From contig JAUVCY010000112.1 of assembly GCA_030595585.1 (NCBI GenBank), positions 1 to 6,450 of the forward strand: a stretch of 6,450 bases of DNA, written 5' to 3'. The stretch comes from Thermoplasmatota archaeon. Lineage in GTDB: Archaea; Thermoplasmatota; Penumbrarchaeia; Penumbrarchaeales; Penumbrarchaeaceae. Positions 1-5,316 of the stretch are shown piece after piece; the stretch's first letter is position 1; every line of letters begins with the position of its first letter. Position numbers and translations under genes: made by a program. Under the pieces are notes generated by a model, which made no database searches, was not told where the DNA came from, and was given only the letters and a program-made list of their open reading frames with translations.

Positions 1-104
1 GGTGTAGCAATTGCAAAACTAATAAGGAAACCAATAATCATGAAATAATTATCAAATATGCTAATAATATTTTCCTTTATCAGCTCCTCATTTTCCTTCA
101 TCAT
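1..104 (-). CDS. Partial N-terminus of an unidentified membrane protein
   Basis: An open frame reads leftward from an ATG at 104-102 (a second ATG follows at once) and runs off the window edge after 34 codons. The visible protein has a charged start (MMKENEELIKENI) followed by a hydrophobic stretch (MIIGFLISFAIAT, about residues 22-34) that looks like the beginning of a transmembrane helix. An in-frame stop lies upstream at 146-144 with no other start between. No good Shine-Dalgarno site precedes the ATG, but a TATA-like element lies about 40 bases upstream, which fits a short-leader transcript. The base composition is much more AT-rich than the antioxidant genes. I do not recognise the protein, and it could be a chance open frame. 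Confidence 0.4.
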   Translation of the reverse strand, partial: MMKENEELIKENIISIFDNYFMIIGFLISFAIAT

Positions 105-141
105 AGTATGATATAAATTAGGTATATGATAATGGTTATGA

Positions 142-150
142 CATTATATC
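142..150 (-). promoter_or_regulatory. Candidate TATA box for the left-edge gene
   Basis: On the minus strand this reads GATATAATG, directly after a G-rich run (plus-strand C tract at 156-162). An archaeal start site about 25 bases downstream would fall near 121, leaving a leader of about 17 bases before the ATG at 104. The same bases form half of an imperfect GATAAT/ATTATC-type dyad (128-147) that resembles metal-regulator sites. The element could also be read as a bacterial -10 box, but no matching -35 is visible. Confidence 0.3.
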
Positions 151-242
151 CGCCTCCCCCCCGAAAGAGGAATCATTAATCGATACTTATTTTAAATGTT
201 CAAGGGTTATATTGAGATTTGGGGTTTCGTTTCCGAATTGTT

Positions 243-261
243 TGGAAAATGTAATTTTCCA
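243..261. repeat. Perfect 8-3-8 inverted repeat
   Basis: The arm TGGAAAAT and its exact reverse complement ATTTTCCA flank the spacer GTA. It partly overlaps a second, imperfect dyad just upstream (TTCCGAA, spacer TTG, TTTGGAA; 231-247, one G-T pair). It may be a protein-binding dyad or a small RNA hairpin. No function can be assigned. Confidence 0.5.
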
Positions 262-307
262 CACATAAGAAAATGCTACTGCATTATCTGACATTCGGAG
301 CATATTC

Positions 308-328
308 ATAAAAAGCACAGCTTTTTAT
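308..328. repeat. Perfect 9-3-9 inverted repeat, terminator-like
   Basis: The arm ATAAAAAGC, spacer ACA and exact complement GCTTTTTAT form a hairpin whose 3' arm is T-rich on both strands. It could act as a weak bidirectional transcription stop in the gap between the left-edge gene and the rubrerythrin operon, or as a binding dyad. Confidence 0.45.
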
Positions 329-335
329 TAACGTG

Positions 336-356
336 TGACTAATCGTTGATTAGTCA
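336..356. repeat. Perfect 9-3-9 inverted repeat, operator-like
   Basis: The arm TGACTAATC, spacer GTT and exact complement GATTAGTCA form a 21-bp dyad with no T tract after it. Its architecture (9-3-9) is the same as the palindrome at the perR promoter, but the half-site sequence differs, so a different dimeric regulator would be expected. No gene start lies next to it within the window, which makes an operator role uncertain. Confidence 0.5.
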
Positions 357-410
357 AACAAGTCGGAAACAAAGATGATAAAAAGAAACGCATTTTAAGC
401 ATATATGCTT

Positions 411-447
411 GAAAATTAAAAAAGGGGAAGCCACCAAAGGCTTCCCC
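411..447 (-). terminator. Hairpin terminator after rubrerythrin
   Basis: On the minus strand a perfect 9-bp stem, GGGGAAGCC (plus 424-432) pairing with GGCTTCCCC (439-447) across a 6-base loop, is followed directly by TTTTTTAATTTT. This is a textbook intrinsic-terminator layout about 20 bases past the rubrerythrin stop and closes operon B. In archaea the T-rich tract alone can stop RNA polymerase; the strong hairpin is an extra. Confidence 0.85.
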
Positions 448-467
448 CAATATCCGTTATATCTCTC

Positions 468-1043
468 TCACCAGTTCTCGGCGAGGATCTCAAAGTATCC
501 ACTTGGATGCGCACAAGCCGGGCACTTCTCGGGGGGCTCGTAGCCCTCATATATGAATCCGCACTGGTTGCACTTCCATAGGACCTTCTCCACCTTCTTG
601 TAGAGCGTATCGTTCTCTATGTTCTCCATCATTCCCAGATACCTCTTCTCGTGCTGTTTCTCCGCCCTTGCGATGGACCTCATCACAACGGCGATCTCCG
701 GAAAGCCCTCCTCATCCGCGATCTTCGCGAAATCAGGATACATGTGAATATGCTCGTGGTTCTCACCCGCGGCGGACTCCCTCAGGTTGTCCACGGTCTT
801 CCCTATCACTCCCGCCGGGAACGCTGCGGTGATCTCCACCTCGCCCCCCTCGAGGAACCTGAAAAGCGTCTTTGCATGCTGGGACTCATTATCAGCGGCC
901 TCCGTAAAAGCCATGGATACCTGTATGAAGCCCTCCTTCTTCGCCTGCTTCGCAAAGAAGGTGTACCTGTTCCTCGCCTGGGACTCCCCGGCGAATGCTG
1001 TCAATATGTTCTTCTCCGTTCTCGTTCCCTTCAAACTGTTCAT
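468..1043 (-). CDS. rbr: Rubrerythrin
   Basis: Rubrerythrin is a cytoplasmic NAD(P)H/rubredoxin-linked peroxidase that reduces H2O2 to water. The 191-residue protein matches classical rubrerythrin in length and layout. An N-terminal four-helix ferritin-like domain (about 1-145) carries the diiron ligands E20 (AGES), E53 and H56 (NESQH), E94/E97 and E128/H131 (AEKQHE). A C-terminal rubredoxin domain follows with C158, C161, C174 and C177. Residue numbers agree with those known for the Desulfovibrio protein. The start ATG is preceded by GAGGTG at a 6-base distance. It is the last gene of operon B, 32 bases after the FTR-rubredoxin fusion, and is followed by a strong terminator. No key residue is missing. 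Classification as rubrerythrin is near certain; the physiological electron donor (free rubredoxin or the FTR-linked rubredoxin domain) is inference. Confidence 0.97.
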   Translation of the reverse strand: MNSLKGTRTEKNILTAFAGESQARNRYTFFAKQAKKEGFIQVSMAFTEAADNESQHAKTLFRFLEGGEVEITAAFPAGVIGKTVDNLRESAAGENHEHIHMYPDFAKIADEEGFPEIAVVMRSIARAEKQHEKRYLGMMENIENDTLYKKVEKVLWKCNQCGFIYEGYEPPEKCPACAHPSGYFEILAENW

Positions 1044-1075
1044 TCCAACACCTCTTTTCCGTATAATGATCCCAA

Positions 1076-1582
1076 TTACATGAACCTATCGAACCTCTCC
1101 TTTCCCGCCTTGCACACAGGGCAGATCCCAGGGGGTTCCTCCCTGGCGCAGAGATATCCACACACCCTGCATCTCCATACAGGATATGCCAATTCTGTCT
1201 GGACAACACCCTTACCGGATGAGGCCTTGAACTGGGCCCTTTCCTCCCTCTCGGGCCTCCGATCCGGTATCGGCTTCGCCTCCTTCTCACCGGATGCGAT
1301 CTCCTTATCAACGTACAGCGCGCAGTAGCAGGCCCCGAACTCCTCAACATCCACATCCCTGTAATCACAGGGACATATCAGGTCCAGGTCCTCCTCCTTC
1401 ACCTCGTCCGCAAGCCTGCAGGGGCACGCCCAGTAGCCGTACCTTTTTCCGTTTATCAGGAGGCTCTCCACGAGCTCCTTTGTGAACTCCTCGTCAGGGT
1501 TGAGGTTGTATCCGGACCTCTTCGCATCAGCGGTCAACCGCTGGAAGGTGCTTTCTATCTCCTCTTCGGTGATATCGGTCAT
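1076..1582 (-). CDS. Ferredoxin:thioredoxin reductase catalytic subunit fused to rubredoxin
   Basis: The 168-residue protein has an N-terminal FTR beta-type domain (about 1-95) with the three Cys-x-Cys pairs C53-P-C55, C70-P-C72 and C85-Y-C87. By analogy with FTR, C55/C87 form the redox disulfide and C53, C70, C72 and C85 hold the [4Fe-4S] cluster. A charged linker (about 96-130) leads to a rubredoxin-like domain with C138, C141, C154 and C157. Methanogen ferredoxin:disulfide reductases of this kind take electrons from ferredoxin and reduce a thioredoxin- or glutaredoxin-like partner. The ATG at 1582-1580 overlaps the stop of the upstream glutaredoxin gene by one base (TGATG), so the two are probably co-translated. 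An alternative start 28 codons upstream would run through the glutaredoxin gene and is rejected. No FTR alpha subunit is seen, as expected outside cyanobacteria and plastids. The role of the rubredoxin tail is not settled by sequence. Confidence 0.9.
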   Translation of the reverse strand: MTDITEEEIESTFQRLTADAKRSGYNLNPDEEFTKELVESLLINGKRYGYWACPCRLADEVKEEDLDLICPCDYRDVDVEEFGACYCALYVDKEIASGEKEAKPIPDRRPEREERAQFKASSGKGVVQTELAYPVWRCRVCGYLCAREEPPGICPVCKAGKERFDRFM

Positions 1583-1860
1583 CAGGAGAGTGCCTCCCTG
1601 ATCTCCTCGTCCTGATATCCGACGATACACCTCTCGTCGTTCAACACCAGCGTGGGATATGAGCATCTGGGATTGTGTTTCCTGATCTCATCCTTGTACA
1701 GCTCCTTTTCCTCACTGCTCTTCTGGTCTATAAAAACAAAGTCGTATGCAACACCAAGCTCTCCAAGGAGCTTCTTGGTCCTTCTGCACCAGACACAGGT
1801 GCTCAATGCGTAGAGCACTATCTTTCCCTTATCCTTTCCATCAACGTGTTCGTATTCCAT
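1582..1860 (-). CDS. Glutaredoxin-like thiol-disulfide oxidoreductase
   Basis: The 92-residue protein has a thioredoxin-fold glutaredoxin/NrdH-like sequence: beta strand KIVLYAL, active site C22-V-W-C25, helix RRTKKLLGELG, and the cis-proline segment SYPTLVLND (about 67-75) followed by a glycine turn (IVGYQDEEI). The CVWC motif differs from classical CPYC glutaredoxin and resembles archaeal and anaerobe redoxins. Two further cysteines, C66 and C78, are present. The ATG follows GAGGTGAT at 4 bases; that ribosome binding site contains the fprA stop codon. Its stop overlaps the start of the FTR-rubredoxin gene, so the most likely role is the protein substrate of that reductase, passing electrons from ferredoxin to targets such as peroxiredoxin or ribonucleotide reductase. 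That pairing is inferred from the gene order and from characterised methanogen systems. Confidence 0.88.
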   Translation of the reverse strand: MEYEHVDGKDKGKIVLYALSTCVWCRRTKKLLGELGVAYDFVFIDQKSSEEKELYKDEIRKHNPRCSYPTLVLNDERCIVGYQDEEIREALS

Positions 1861-1864
1861 GATA

Positions 1865-3040
1865 TCACCTCTTCATCTCCCCGAGCTCTTTTCCCTTTCC
1901 CCTGATCTCCTCCAGCTCCTCGGGGTCGGGTATGTACTTCATCCTTATGTTTCCCATGGGGGTCTCCCACCCCATCCCCTTCATAACTTCCTCGATCTGC
2001 CCCACAGCCTGGCCTCCCCATCCGTAGGACCCGAATGCCAGCCCAACACGGTCCCTGGGCCAGAGCCCCTTGAGATAGGTAAGGAAAGCCCCCATGCTGG
2101 GAAGCATCCCGTTGTTGAGCGTGGGAGATCCGATAAGCACCAGTTTGGACGTCAGGACGTCCGTCATCACGTCGGATATGTCGCTATCCTTGAGAGACCT
2201 CATGGAGACGTGCATTCCGGATTCAAGCAGCCCCTCCTTCAATTTGTCCGCCATTATCTTGGTCGAACCCCACATGGTATCGTAGACGATCAACGCCCTA
2301 TCCTCCGTCTGGTGCGAGGCCCATTTCCCGTACTCAGCAATTATCTGGGGGATGTGTGACCTCCATATCACCCCGTGGCTGGGGCCGATCATGTCCACAT
2401 CCAGGGTTCCCACCACCTCCAGGGCCTTCTTGACCTGCATTCCAAAGGGGAGAACGATATTGGCATAGTACTTGGCAGCCTCCTCCCTCACGATATCCCA
2501 CCCGATCTCGTCGTCATACCTCTCCGAACTGGCAATATGCTGTCCGAACGCATCGTTCGGGAGCAGAAGCCTATCCTCCGGGATGTAGGTGACCATGGAG
2601 TCCGGCCAGTGGACCATGGGTATCGTCACGAAGTGGAGGGTCCTCTTTCCGATGTTCAGGGTGTCCCCTGTCTTCACCACCTGGAAATCCCACTCCTCCT
2701 TGTAGTGTCGAACAATTCCCTGTTTTCCCTGGGAGGACGTTACGATCTTCGCATTCGGGCAGAGCTTCAACAGTTTCGGTATGGATCCCGTGTGGTCCAT
2801 CTCCACGTGGTTGGATATGATCAGGTCTATCTTCGACGGGTCCACCACAGCCGATATCCTCGCGACCATCTCGTCGTAGAGGTAGTGCTTTACGGTATCG
2901 ACAAGGGTGATCTTCTCATCCATGATCAGGTACGCGTTGTAGGTGGATCCCCTCTGCGTCTTGTACCCGTGGAAATCCCTCAGCGTCCAATCTATCCCTC
3001 CTACCCAGAACACTCCTGGCTTGATCTCTACTCTATCCAT
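1865..3040 (-). CDS. fprA: Flavodiiron protein FprA (O2/NO reductase)
   Basis: The 391-residue protein is a class A flavodiiron protein. The N-terminal metallo-beta-lactamase-like domain (about 1-245) holds the diiron ligands H78-x-E80-x-D82-H83, H144 (MVHWPDS), D163 (LPNDAFG) and a histidine near 222 (GPSHG). The C-terminal flavodoxin domain (about 248-391) has the FMN phosphate loop DTMWGST (254-260) and the flavin-contact segments SPTLNNG and SYGWGG. These enzymes reduce O2 (some also NO) to water in the cytoplasm; in methanogens the donor is F420H2, in other anaerobes rubredoxin. There is no fused rubredoxin or flavin-reductase domain. The ATG is preceded by GGAGGA about 6 bases upstream. 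It is the first gene of operon B with its own TATA-like promoter. Family assignment is very secure; the electron donor cannot be read from this sequence. Confidence 0.96.
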   Translation of the reverse strand: MDRVEIKPGVFWVGGIDWTLRDFHGYKTQRGSTYNAYLIMDEKITLVDTVKHYLYDEMVARISAVVDPSKIDLIISNHVEMDHTGSIPKLLKLCPNAKIVTSSQGKQGIVRHYKEEWDFQVVKTGDTLNIGKRTLHFVTIPMVHWPDSMVTYIPEDRLLLPNDAFGQHIASSERYDDEIGWDIVREEAAKYYANIVLPFGMQVKKALEVVGTLDVDMIGPSHGVIWRSHIPQIIAEYGKWASHQTEDRALIVYDTMWGSTKIMADKLKEGLLESGMHVSMRSLKDSDISDVMTDVLTSKLVLIGSPTLNNGMLPSMGAFLTYLKGLWPRDRVGLAFGSYGWGGQAVGQIEEVMKGMGWETPMGNIRMKYIPDPEELEEIRGKGKELGEMKR

Positions 3041-3078
3041 TATATTCCTCCTTCACGTTATTCACCTCTAGTTATGGT

Positions 3079-3098
3079 CTTTTATATCTTTTTTCACC
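3079..3098 (-). promoter_or_regulatory. Archaeal-type TATA box and BRE for operon B
   Basis: On the minus strand this reads as an A-rich stretch (GAAAAAA) running into GATATAAAAG, a good BRE/TATA arrangement. An archaeal start about 25 bases downstream would lie near 3057, giving a leader of about 17 bases that still contains the GGAGGA ribosome binding site of fprA. No copy of the perR-type palindrome is seen in the 3041-3114 space. Confidence 0.6.
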
Positions 3099-3114
3099 CG
3101 AATAAAACTACATC

Positions 3115-3927
3115 TCACAGTAGGATAAGGCTTATGCCCATGACCACAAATCCCAGTAAAAGGCCGACAAGTACGGTATGACCGTGTCCGTGCTCTCTGG
3201 CCATTGGTAGGATCTCATCCAGGGAGATGTAGACCATGATCCCACCAACTGCGGTAAACACCACCGTCAGCACAGCATCGCTCATGATCGGGAAAAGAAG
3301 CACGAATCCGATGGCCGCACCAACCGGTTCCGCAAGCCCTGACAGGACCGATAGGTAGAAACCCTTCTTCTTGTCACCCGTTGCCGCGTAGAATGGGACG
3401 GATACCGATATCCCCTCGGGGATATTGTGAATTGCGATGGCAATGGCGATAGGTATGCCCAGGGAGATATCCTTCAACCCGGCGGCCATGGTCGCCATGC
3501 CCTCCGGGAAATTGTGAAATGCGATCACACCTGCGGTGATCAGGGACATCCTGCGGATGCGGGCCTTCACCATATCCTTATTTTTTTTACCGCTTTTTAT
3601 CATCCTGAGATCCGAATCCTTCCTCGCCTCATGCGGGTTTCTCTCCTCGGGTATCAGCCGATCGATCATCATCGTTATCAGGAACCCCAGAATGAAGGCC
3701 ATGAGCCCGGGAAAGCCGCGATATCCAAGGTCCTCAATACCGATGGGGAGTATCTCAACGAACGAGATATATATCATCACCCCACCGGAGAAGCCGAGGG
3801 ACCCGGCGATCATCCTGTTGTCTATGCTCTTGAAGAAGAAGACGATGGCGGCACCTATGCCTGTGGACAGGCCGGCAAAGAGAGTAAGCCCAAAGGCGAA
3901 CATGACCTCATACGCCGTGAATTCCAT
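3115..3927 (-). CDS. ZIP-family divalent metal transporter
   Basis: The 270-residue integral membrane protein belongs to the ZIP (ZupT/GufA-like) family, which imports Zn(II), Fe(II) or Mn(II) into the cytoplasm. About eight hydrophobic segments are visible (roughly 8-32, 42-62, 74-92, 128-148, 154-180, 190-212, 215-236 and 250-270). The signature metal-site helices are H138-N-F-P-E142-G and H167-N-I-P-E171-G. A charged cytoplasmic loop (about 93-127) separates helices 3 and 4. The open frame extends 14 codons further upstream, but only the ATG at 3927-3925 has a proper GGAGGT site (7 bases away), so it is chosen; ATG at 3942 is an alternative. It lies between operons A and B on the same strand with its own candidate promoter. 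Substrate cannot be told from sequence; the setting suggests iron, manganese or zinc supply linked to oxidative stress. Confidence 0.92.
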   Translation of the reverse strand: MEFTAYEVMFAFGLTLFAGLSTGIGAAIVFFFKSIDNRMIAGSLGFSGGVMIYISFVEILPIGIEDLGYRGFPGLMAFILGFLITMMIDRLIPEERNPHEARKDSDLRMIKSGKKNKDMVKARIRRMSLITAGVIAFHNFPEGMATMAAGLKDISLGIPIAIAIAIHNIPEGISVSVPFYAATGDKKKGFYLSVLSGLAEPVGAAIGFVLLFPIMSDAVLTVVFTAVGGIMVYISLDEILPMAREHGHGHTVLVGLLLGFVVMGISLILL

Positions 3928-3967
3928 CCACACAACCTCCATCTCTCGTATCAACAACCATAATTTC

Positions 3968-4008
3968 ATTAAAATAAATATGGGGCCATCACAAGAACAG
4001 ATGGCCCC
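3968..4008 (-). terminator. Hairpin terminator after rubredoxin
   Basis: On the minus strand a perfect 9-bp stem, arms at plus 3982-3990 (GGGGCCATC) and 4000-4008 (GATGGCCCC) with a 9-base loop, is followed by ATATTTATTTTAATG. It lies about 28 bases after the rubredoxin stop and should end operon A. The T-rich tail also looks like a TATA element for the next gene. Confidence 0.8.
3971..3982 (-). promoter_or_regulatory. Candidate TATA element for the ZIP transporter gene
   Basis: The minus strand reads CATATTTATTTT here, right at the base of the operon A terminator hairpin. A start about 25 bases on would fall near 3952, leaving a leader of about 25 bases that includes the GGAGGT site of the transporter. 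The sharing of bases with the terminator tail is plain; promoter function is inferred. Confidence 0.4.
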
Positions 4009-4035
4009 TGGACCGATATTACCTCTCCTTTTAGA

Positions 4036-4197
4036 TCAGGCCTCTTCAAACATATCCTTGCCAACGCCGCATATCGGACAGGTCCACCCGTCTGGAAGGT
4101 CCTCGAAGGTCGTCCCGGGAGCCACGCCGTTATCCGCGTCGCCCTTCCCGGAGTCGTATATGTATCCACACGCAATGCATCTCCAAAGTTTTGCCAT
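4036..4197 (-). CDS. rub: Rubredoxin
   Basis: This 53-residue protein reads MAKLWRCIACGYIYDSGKG onward and is a complete, standard-size rubredoxin. Two iron knuckles, C7-x2-C10-G-Y and C40-P-I-C43-G, bind a single Fe(Cys)4 centre. The usual aromatic and proline residues are present: W5, Y12, P27, F31, P35 and W38, with F50 near the end. It is a soluble one-electron carrier feeding rubrerythrin, desulfoferrodoxin, flavodiiron proteins or peroxiredoxins. The ATG at 4197-4195 follows GGAGGG at 7 bases; a more distal ATG (4212) meets a stop after three codons. It starts 18 bases after the peroxiredoxin stop and is the last gene of operon A, before a hairpin terminator. The gene is easily missed because of its length and because a longer open frame covers it in another frame. 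Confidence 0.97.
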   Translation of the reverse strand: MAKLWRCIACGYIYDSGKGDADNGVAPGTTFEDLPDGWTCPICGVGKDMFEEA

Positions 4198-4215
4198 ATC
4201 TCATCCCTCCATGTT

Positions 4216-4779
4216 TCAGATCTTTCCAACCAGCTGAATTCCGACTTTCAACGTATCCTTGCCCGGCTCCCAGCTGGCGGGGCACACCTCGCCATCGTGC
4301 TCGCTAACGTACTTCGCAGCCTTGACCATCCTGAGTATCTCGGATGCGCTCCTTCCTATGCTGTTATCGTGGATGCTCATGTACTTCAGAACTCCCTTCG
4401 GATCGACTATGAACGTCCCCCGAAGCGACAGCCCCTCCTCCTCAATAAGCGTCCCGAACTCCCTGCAGATCTTCATCGAAGGGTCTGCGAGCATTGGGTA
4501 CTCCACTTTACCTATCGCAGGAGAGGAGTCGTGCCACGCAAGATGTGTGAAGTGGGTGTCCGTGCTGATGCTCACTATCTCTGCACCTGCATCCTTGAAC
4601 TCCTGGTGTTTCAATGCAAGCTCCTCCAGCTCCGTGGGACACACGAATGTGAAATCCGCAGGGTAGAAGGCCATTACCAGCCATTTTCCCTGGAAGTCAG
4701 ATAGCTTTACCTTCTTGAACTCCCCGTCCATGTACGCGTCCGTCTCAAAATCAGGTATCTTATCTCCTATCTTTATCAT
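4216..4779 (-). CDS. 2-Cys peroxiredoxin (AhpC/Prx type)
   Basis: The 187-residue protein is a typical 2-Cys peroxiredoxin that reduces H2O2 and organic peroxides. The peroxidatic cysteine is C47 in YPADFTFVCPTE. The resolving cysteine is C166 in EVCPASWEPG. The conserved Arg lies in SLRGTFIVD, and the length is normal for AhpC. An extra cysteine lies in the segment MKICREFG. The start ATG follows GAGGTGAT by a few bases in the 16-base gap after ferritin. No AhpF or thioredoxin reductase gene is present in the window. Reduction by the adjacent rubredoxin, or by the glutaredoxin/FTR pair of operon B, is therefore the simplest inference. Function as a peroxidase is secure; donor is not. Confidence 0.95.
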   Translation of the reverse strand: MIKIGDKIPDFETDAYMDGEFKKVKLSDFQGKWLVMAFYPADFTFVCPTELEELALKHQEFKDAGAEIVSISTDTHFTHLAWHDSSPAIGKVEYPMLADPSMKICREFGTLIEEEGLSLRGTFIVDPKGVLKYMSIHDNSIGRSASEILRMVKAAKYVSEHDGEVCPASWEPGKDTLKVGIQLVGKI

Positions 4780-4795
4780 TATATCACCTCTATCA

Positions 4796-5305
4796 TCACT
4801 CTTTCACGGGGGGGGTGAACACCCTCTTTGCCAGCTCCTGGTCGAACATGAACAGGGCGCTTGGATCATCCTTTATCATATTCATCTTGCCTACCATATC
4901 GGAGGCAGTGGACTCCTCCTCCACCTGCTCATGGATGAACCACTGGAGCATGTTATATGAGGCATGGTCCTTCTCGGAGAACGCCAGGTCCACCAGATCA
5001 TTGATCAGTGAGGTCACCTTCTGCTCGTGCTCCAGGACCGCCTTGAAGACGTCAAGAGGTCCTTTCCACTCGGACTTGGGCGCCTCGATGGTCATTAGGT
5101 TCGCCCTGCCGCCTGCCTCAATGAGGTAGTCGTACATCTTCATCCCGTGGAACTGCTCCTCGCTCGCCTGCACCCTCATCCAGTTCGCCATTCCGGGGAG
5201 GCTTATGGATTCCAGATATGCTGACATCGACAGGTACAGGTAGCCCGAATAGAGCTCGGCGTTTATCTGTCCGTTCAGCGCTTTCTCAACTTTCTCCTTG
5301 ATCAT
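4796..5305 (-). CDS. ftn: Non-heme ferritin
   Basis: The 169-residue protein is a 24-mer type ferritin that oxidises Fe(II) and stores it as a ferric mineral. Counting from ATG 5305-5303, ferroxidase-site residues fall exactly at the positions known for E. coli FtnA: E17, E50, H53, E94, Q127 and E130. This numbering, plus GAGGTGA placed 6 bases upstream, supports this ATG over the GTG two codons earlier (5311), which would directly abut the ribosome binding site. No haem-binding bacterioferritin Met is apparent at the expected place. It overlaps no neighbour; its ribosome binding site contains the stop codon of the desulfoferrodoxin gene. The C-terminal coding end contains a run of eight C (minus strand), encoding T-P-P-V. 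Confidence 0.95.
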   Translation of the reverse strand: MIKEKVEKALNGQINAELYSGYLYLSMSAYLESISLPGMANWMRVQASEEQFHGMKMYDYLIEAGGRANLMTIEAPKSEWKGPLDVFKAVLEHEQKVTSLINDLVDLAFSEKDHASYNMLQWFIHEQVEEESTASDMVGKMNMIKDDPSALFMFDQELAKRVFTPPVKE

Positions 5306-5316
5306 GTTCACTCACC

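Larger units (their letters stand above)
105..414. other. AT-rich intergenic region with short palindromes
   Basis: No supported gene lies between the left-edge open frame and the terminator of the rubrerythrin operon. The stretch is distinctly AT-rich. It holds several perfect inverted repeats with 3-base spacers (listed separately), a 14-base self-complementary sequence AAGCATATATGCTT at 397-410, and a C7 tract at 156-162. No tRNA-like fold, CRISPR-type repeat or insertion-sequence terminus was seen. A 31-codon open frame at 196-291 on the plus strand lacks a ribosome binding site and is not called. Confidence 0.6.

Noticed and set aside
139..144. Start codon with a good Shine-Dalgarno-like GGAGGCGG on the minus strand
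   Set aside because: The frame stops after two codons (ATG TCA TAA). The bases fit a TATA element better than a gene start.
128..147. Fur-box-like GATAAT/ATTATC pattern
   Set aside because: The dyad is only 6-7-6 and imperfect compared with a classical 19-bp iron box, and AT-rich sequence produces such matches easily. Kept only as a remark under the promoter.
196..291. 31-codon plus-strand open frame (MFKGYIEIWGF onward, several cysteines)
   Set aside because: No ribosome binding site or promoter precedes it, it spans an inverted repeat, and this length is expected by chance in AT-rich sequence.
651..1328. 225-residue plus-strand frame opposite rubrerythrin and the FTR fusion
   Set aside because: It is antisense to two genes with complete metal ligands and has no ribosome binding site or recognisable fold.
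892..1368. 158-residue minus-strand frame across the FTR-rubredoxin/rubrerythrin junction
   Set aside because: It lies in another frame of two well-supported genes, is Arg-rich and motif-free.
1859..3181. Long plus-strand open frames (1859-2359, 2375-3181) opposite fprA
   Set aside because: They are antisense to a flavodiiron protein with all its motifs, lack ribosome binding sites and show no recognisable domain; they are by-products of the codon use of the real gene.
3969..4229. 86-residue minus-strand frame covering the rubredoxin region
   Set aside because: It is out of frame with the clear rubredoxin (two CxxC knuckles, good ribosome binding site), overlaps the peroxiredoxin end and has no known motif.
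3427..4237. Plus-strand open frames opposite the ZIP and rubredoxin genes
   Set aside because: The translations are low-complexity mirror images of membrane-protein codons with no motif, and they cross the terminator hairpin and a gene boundary.
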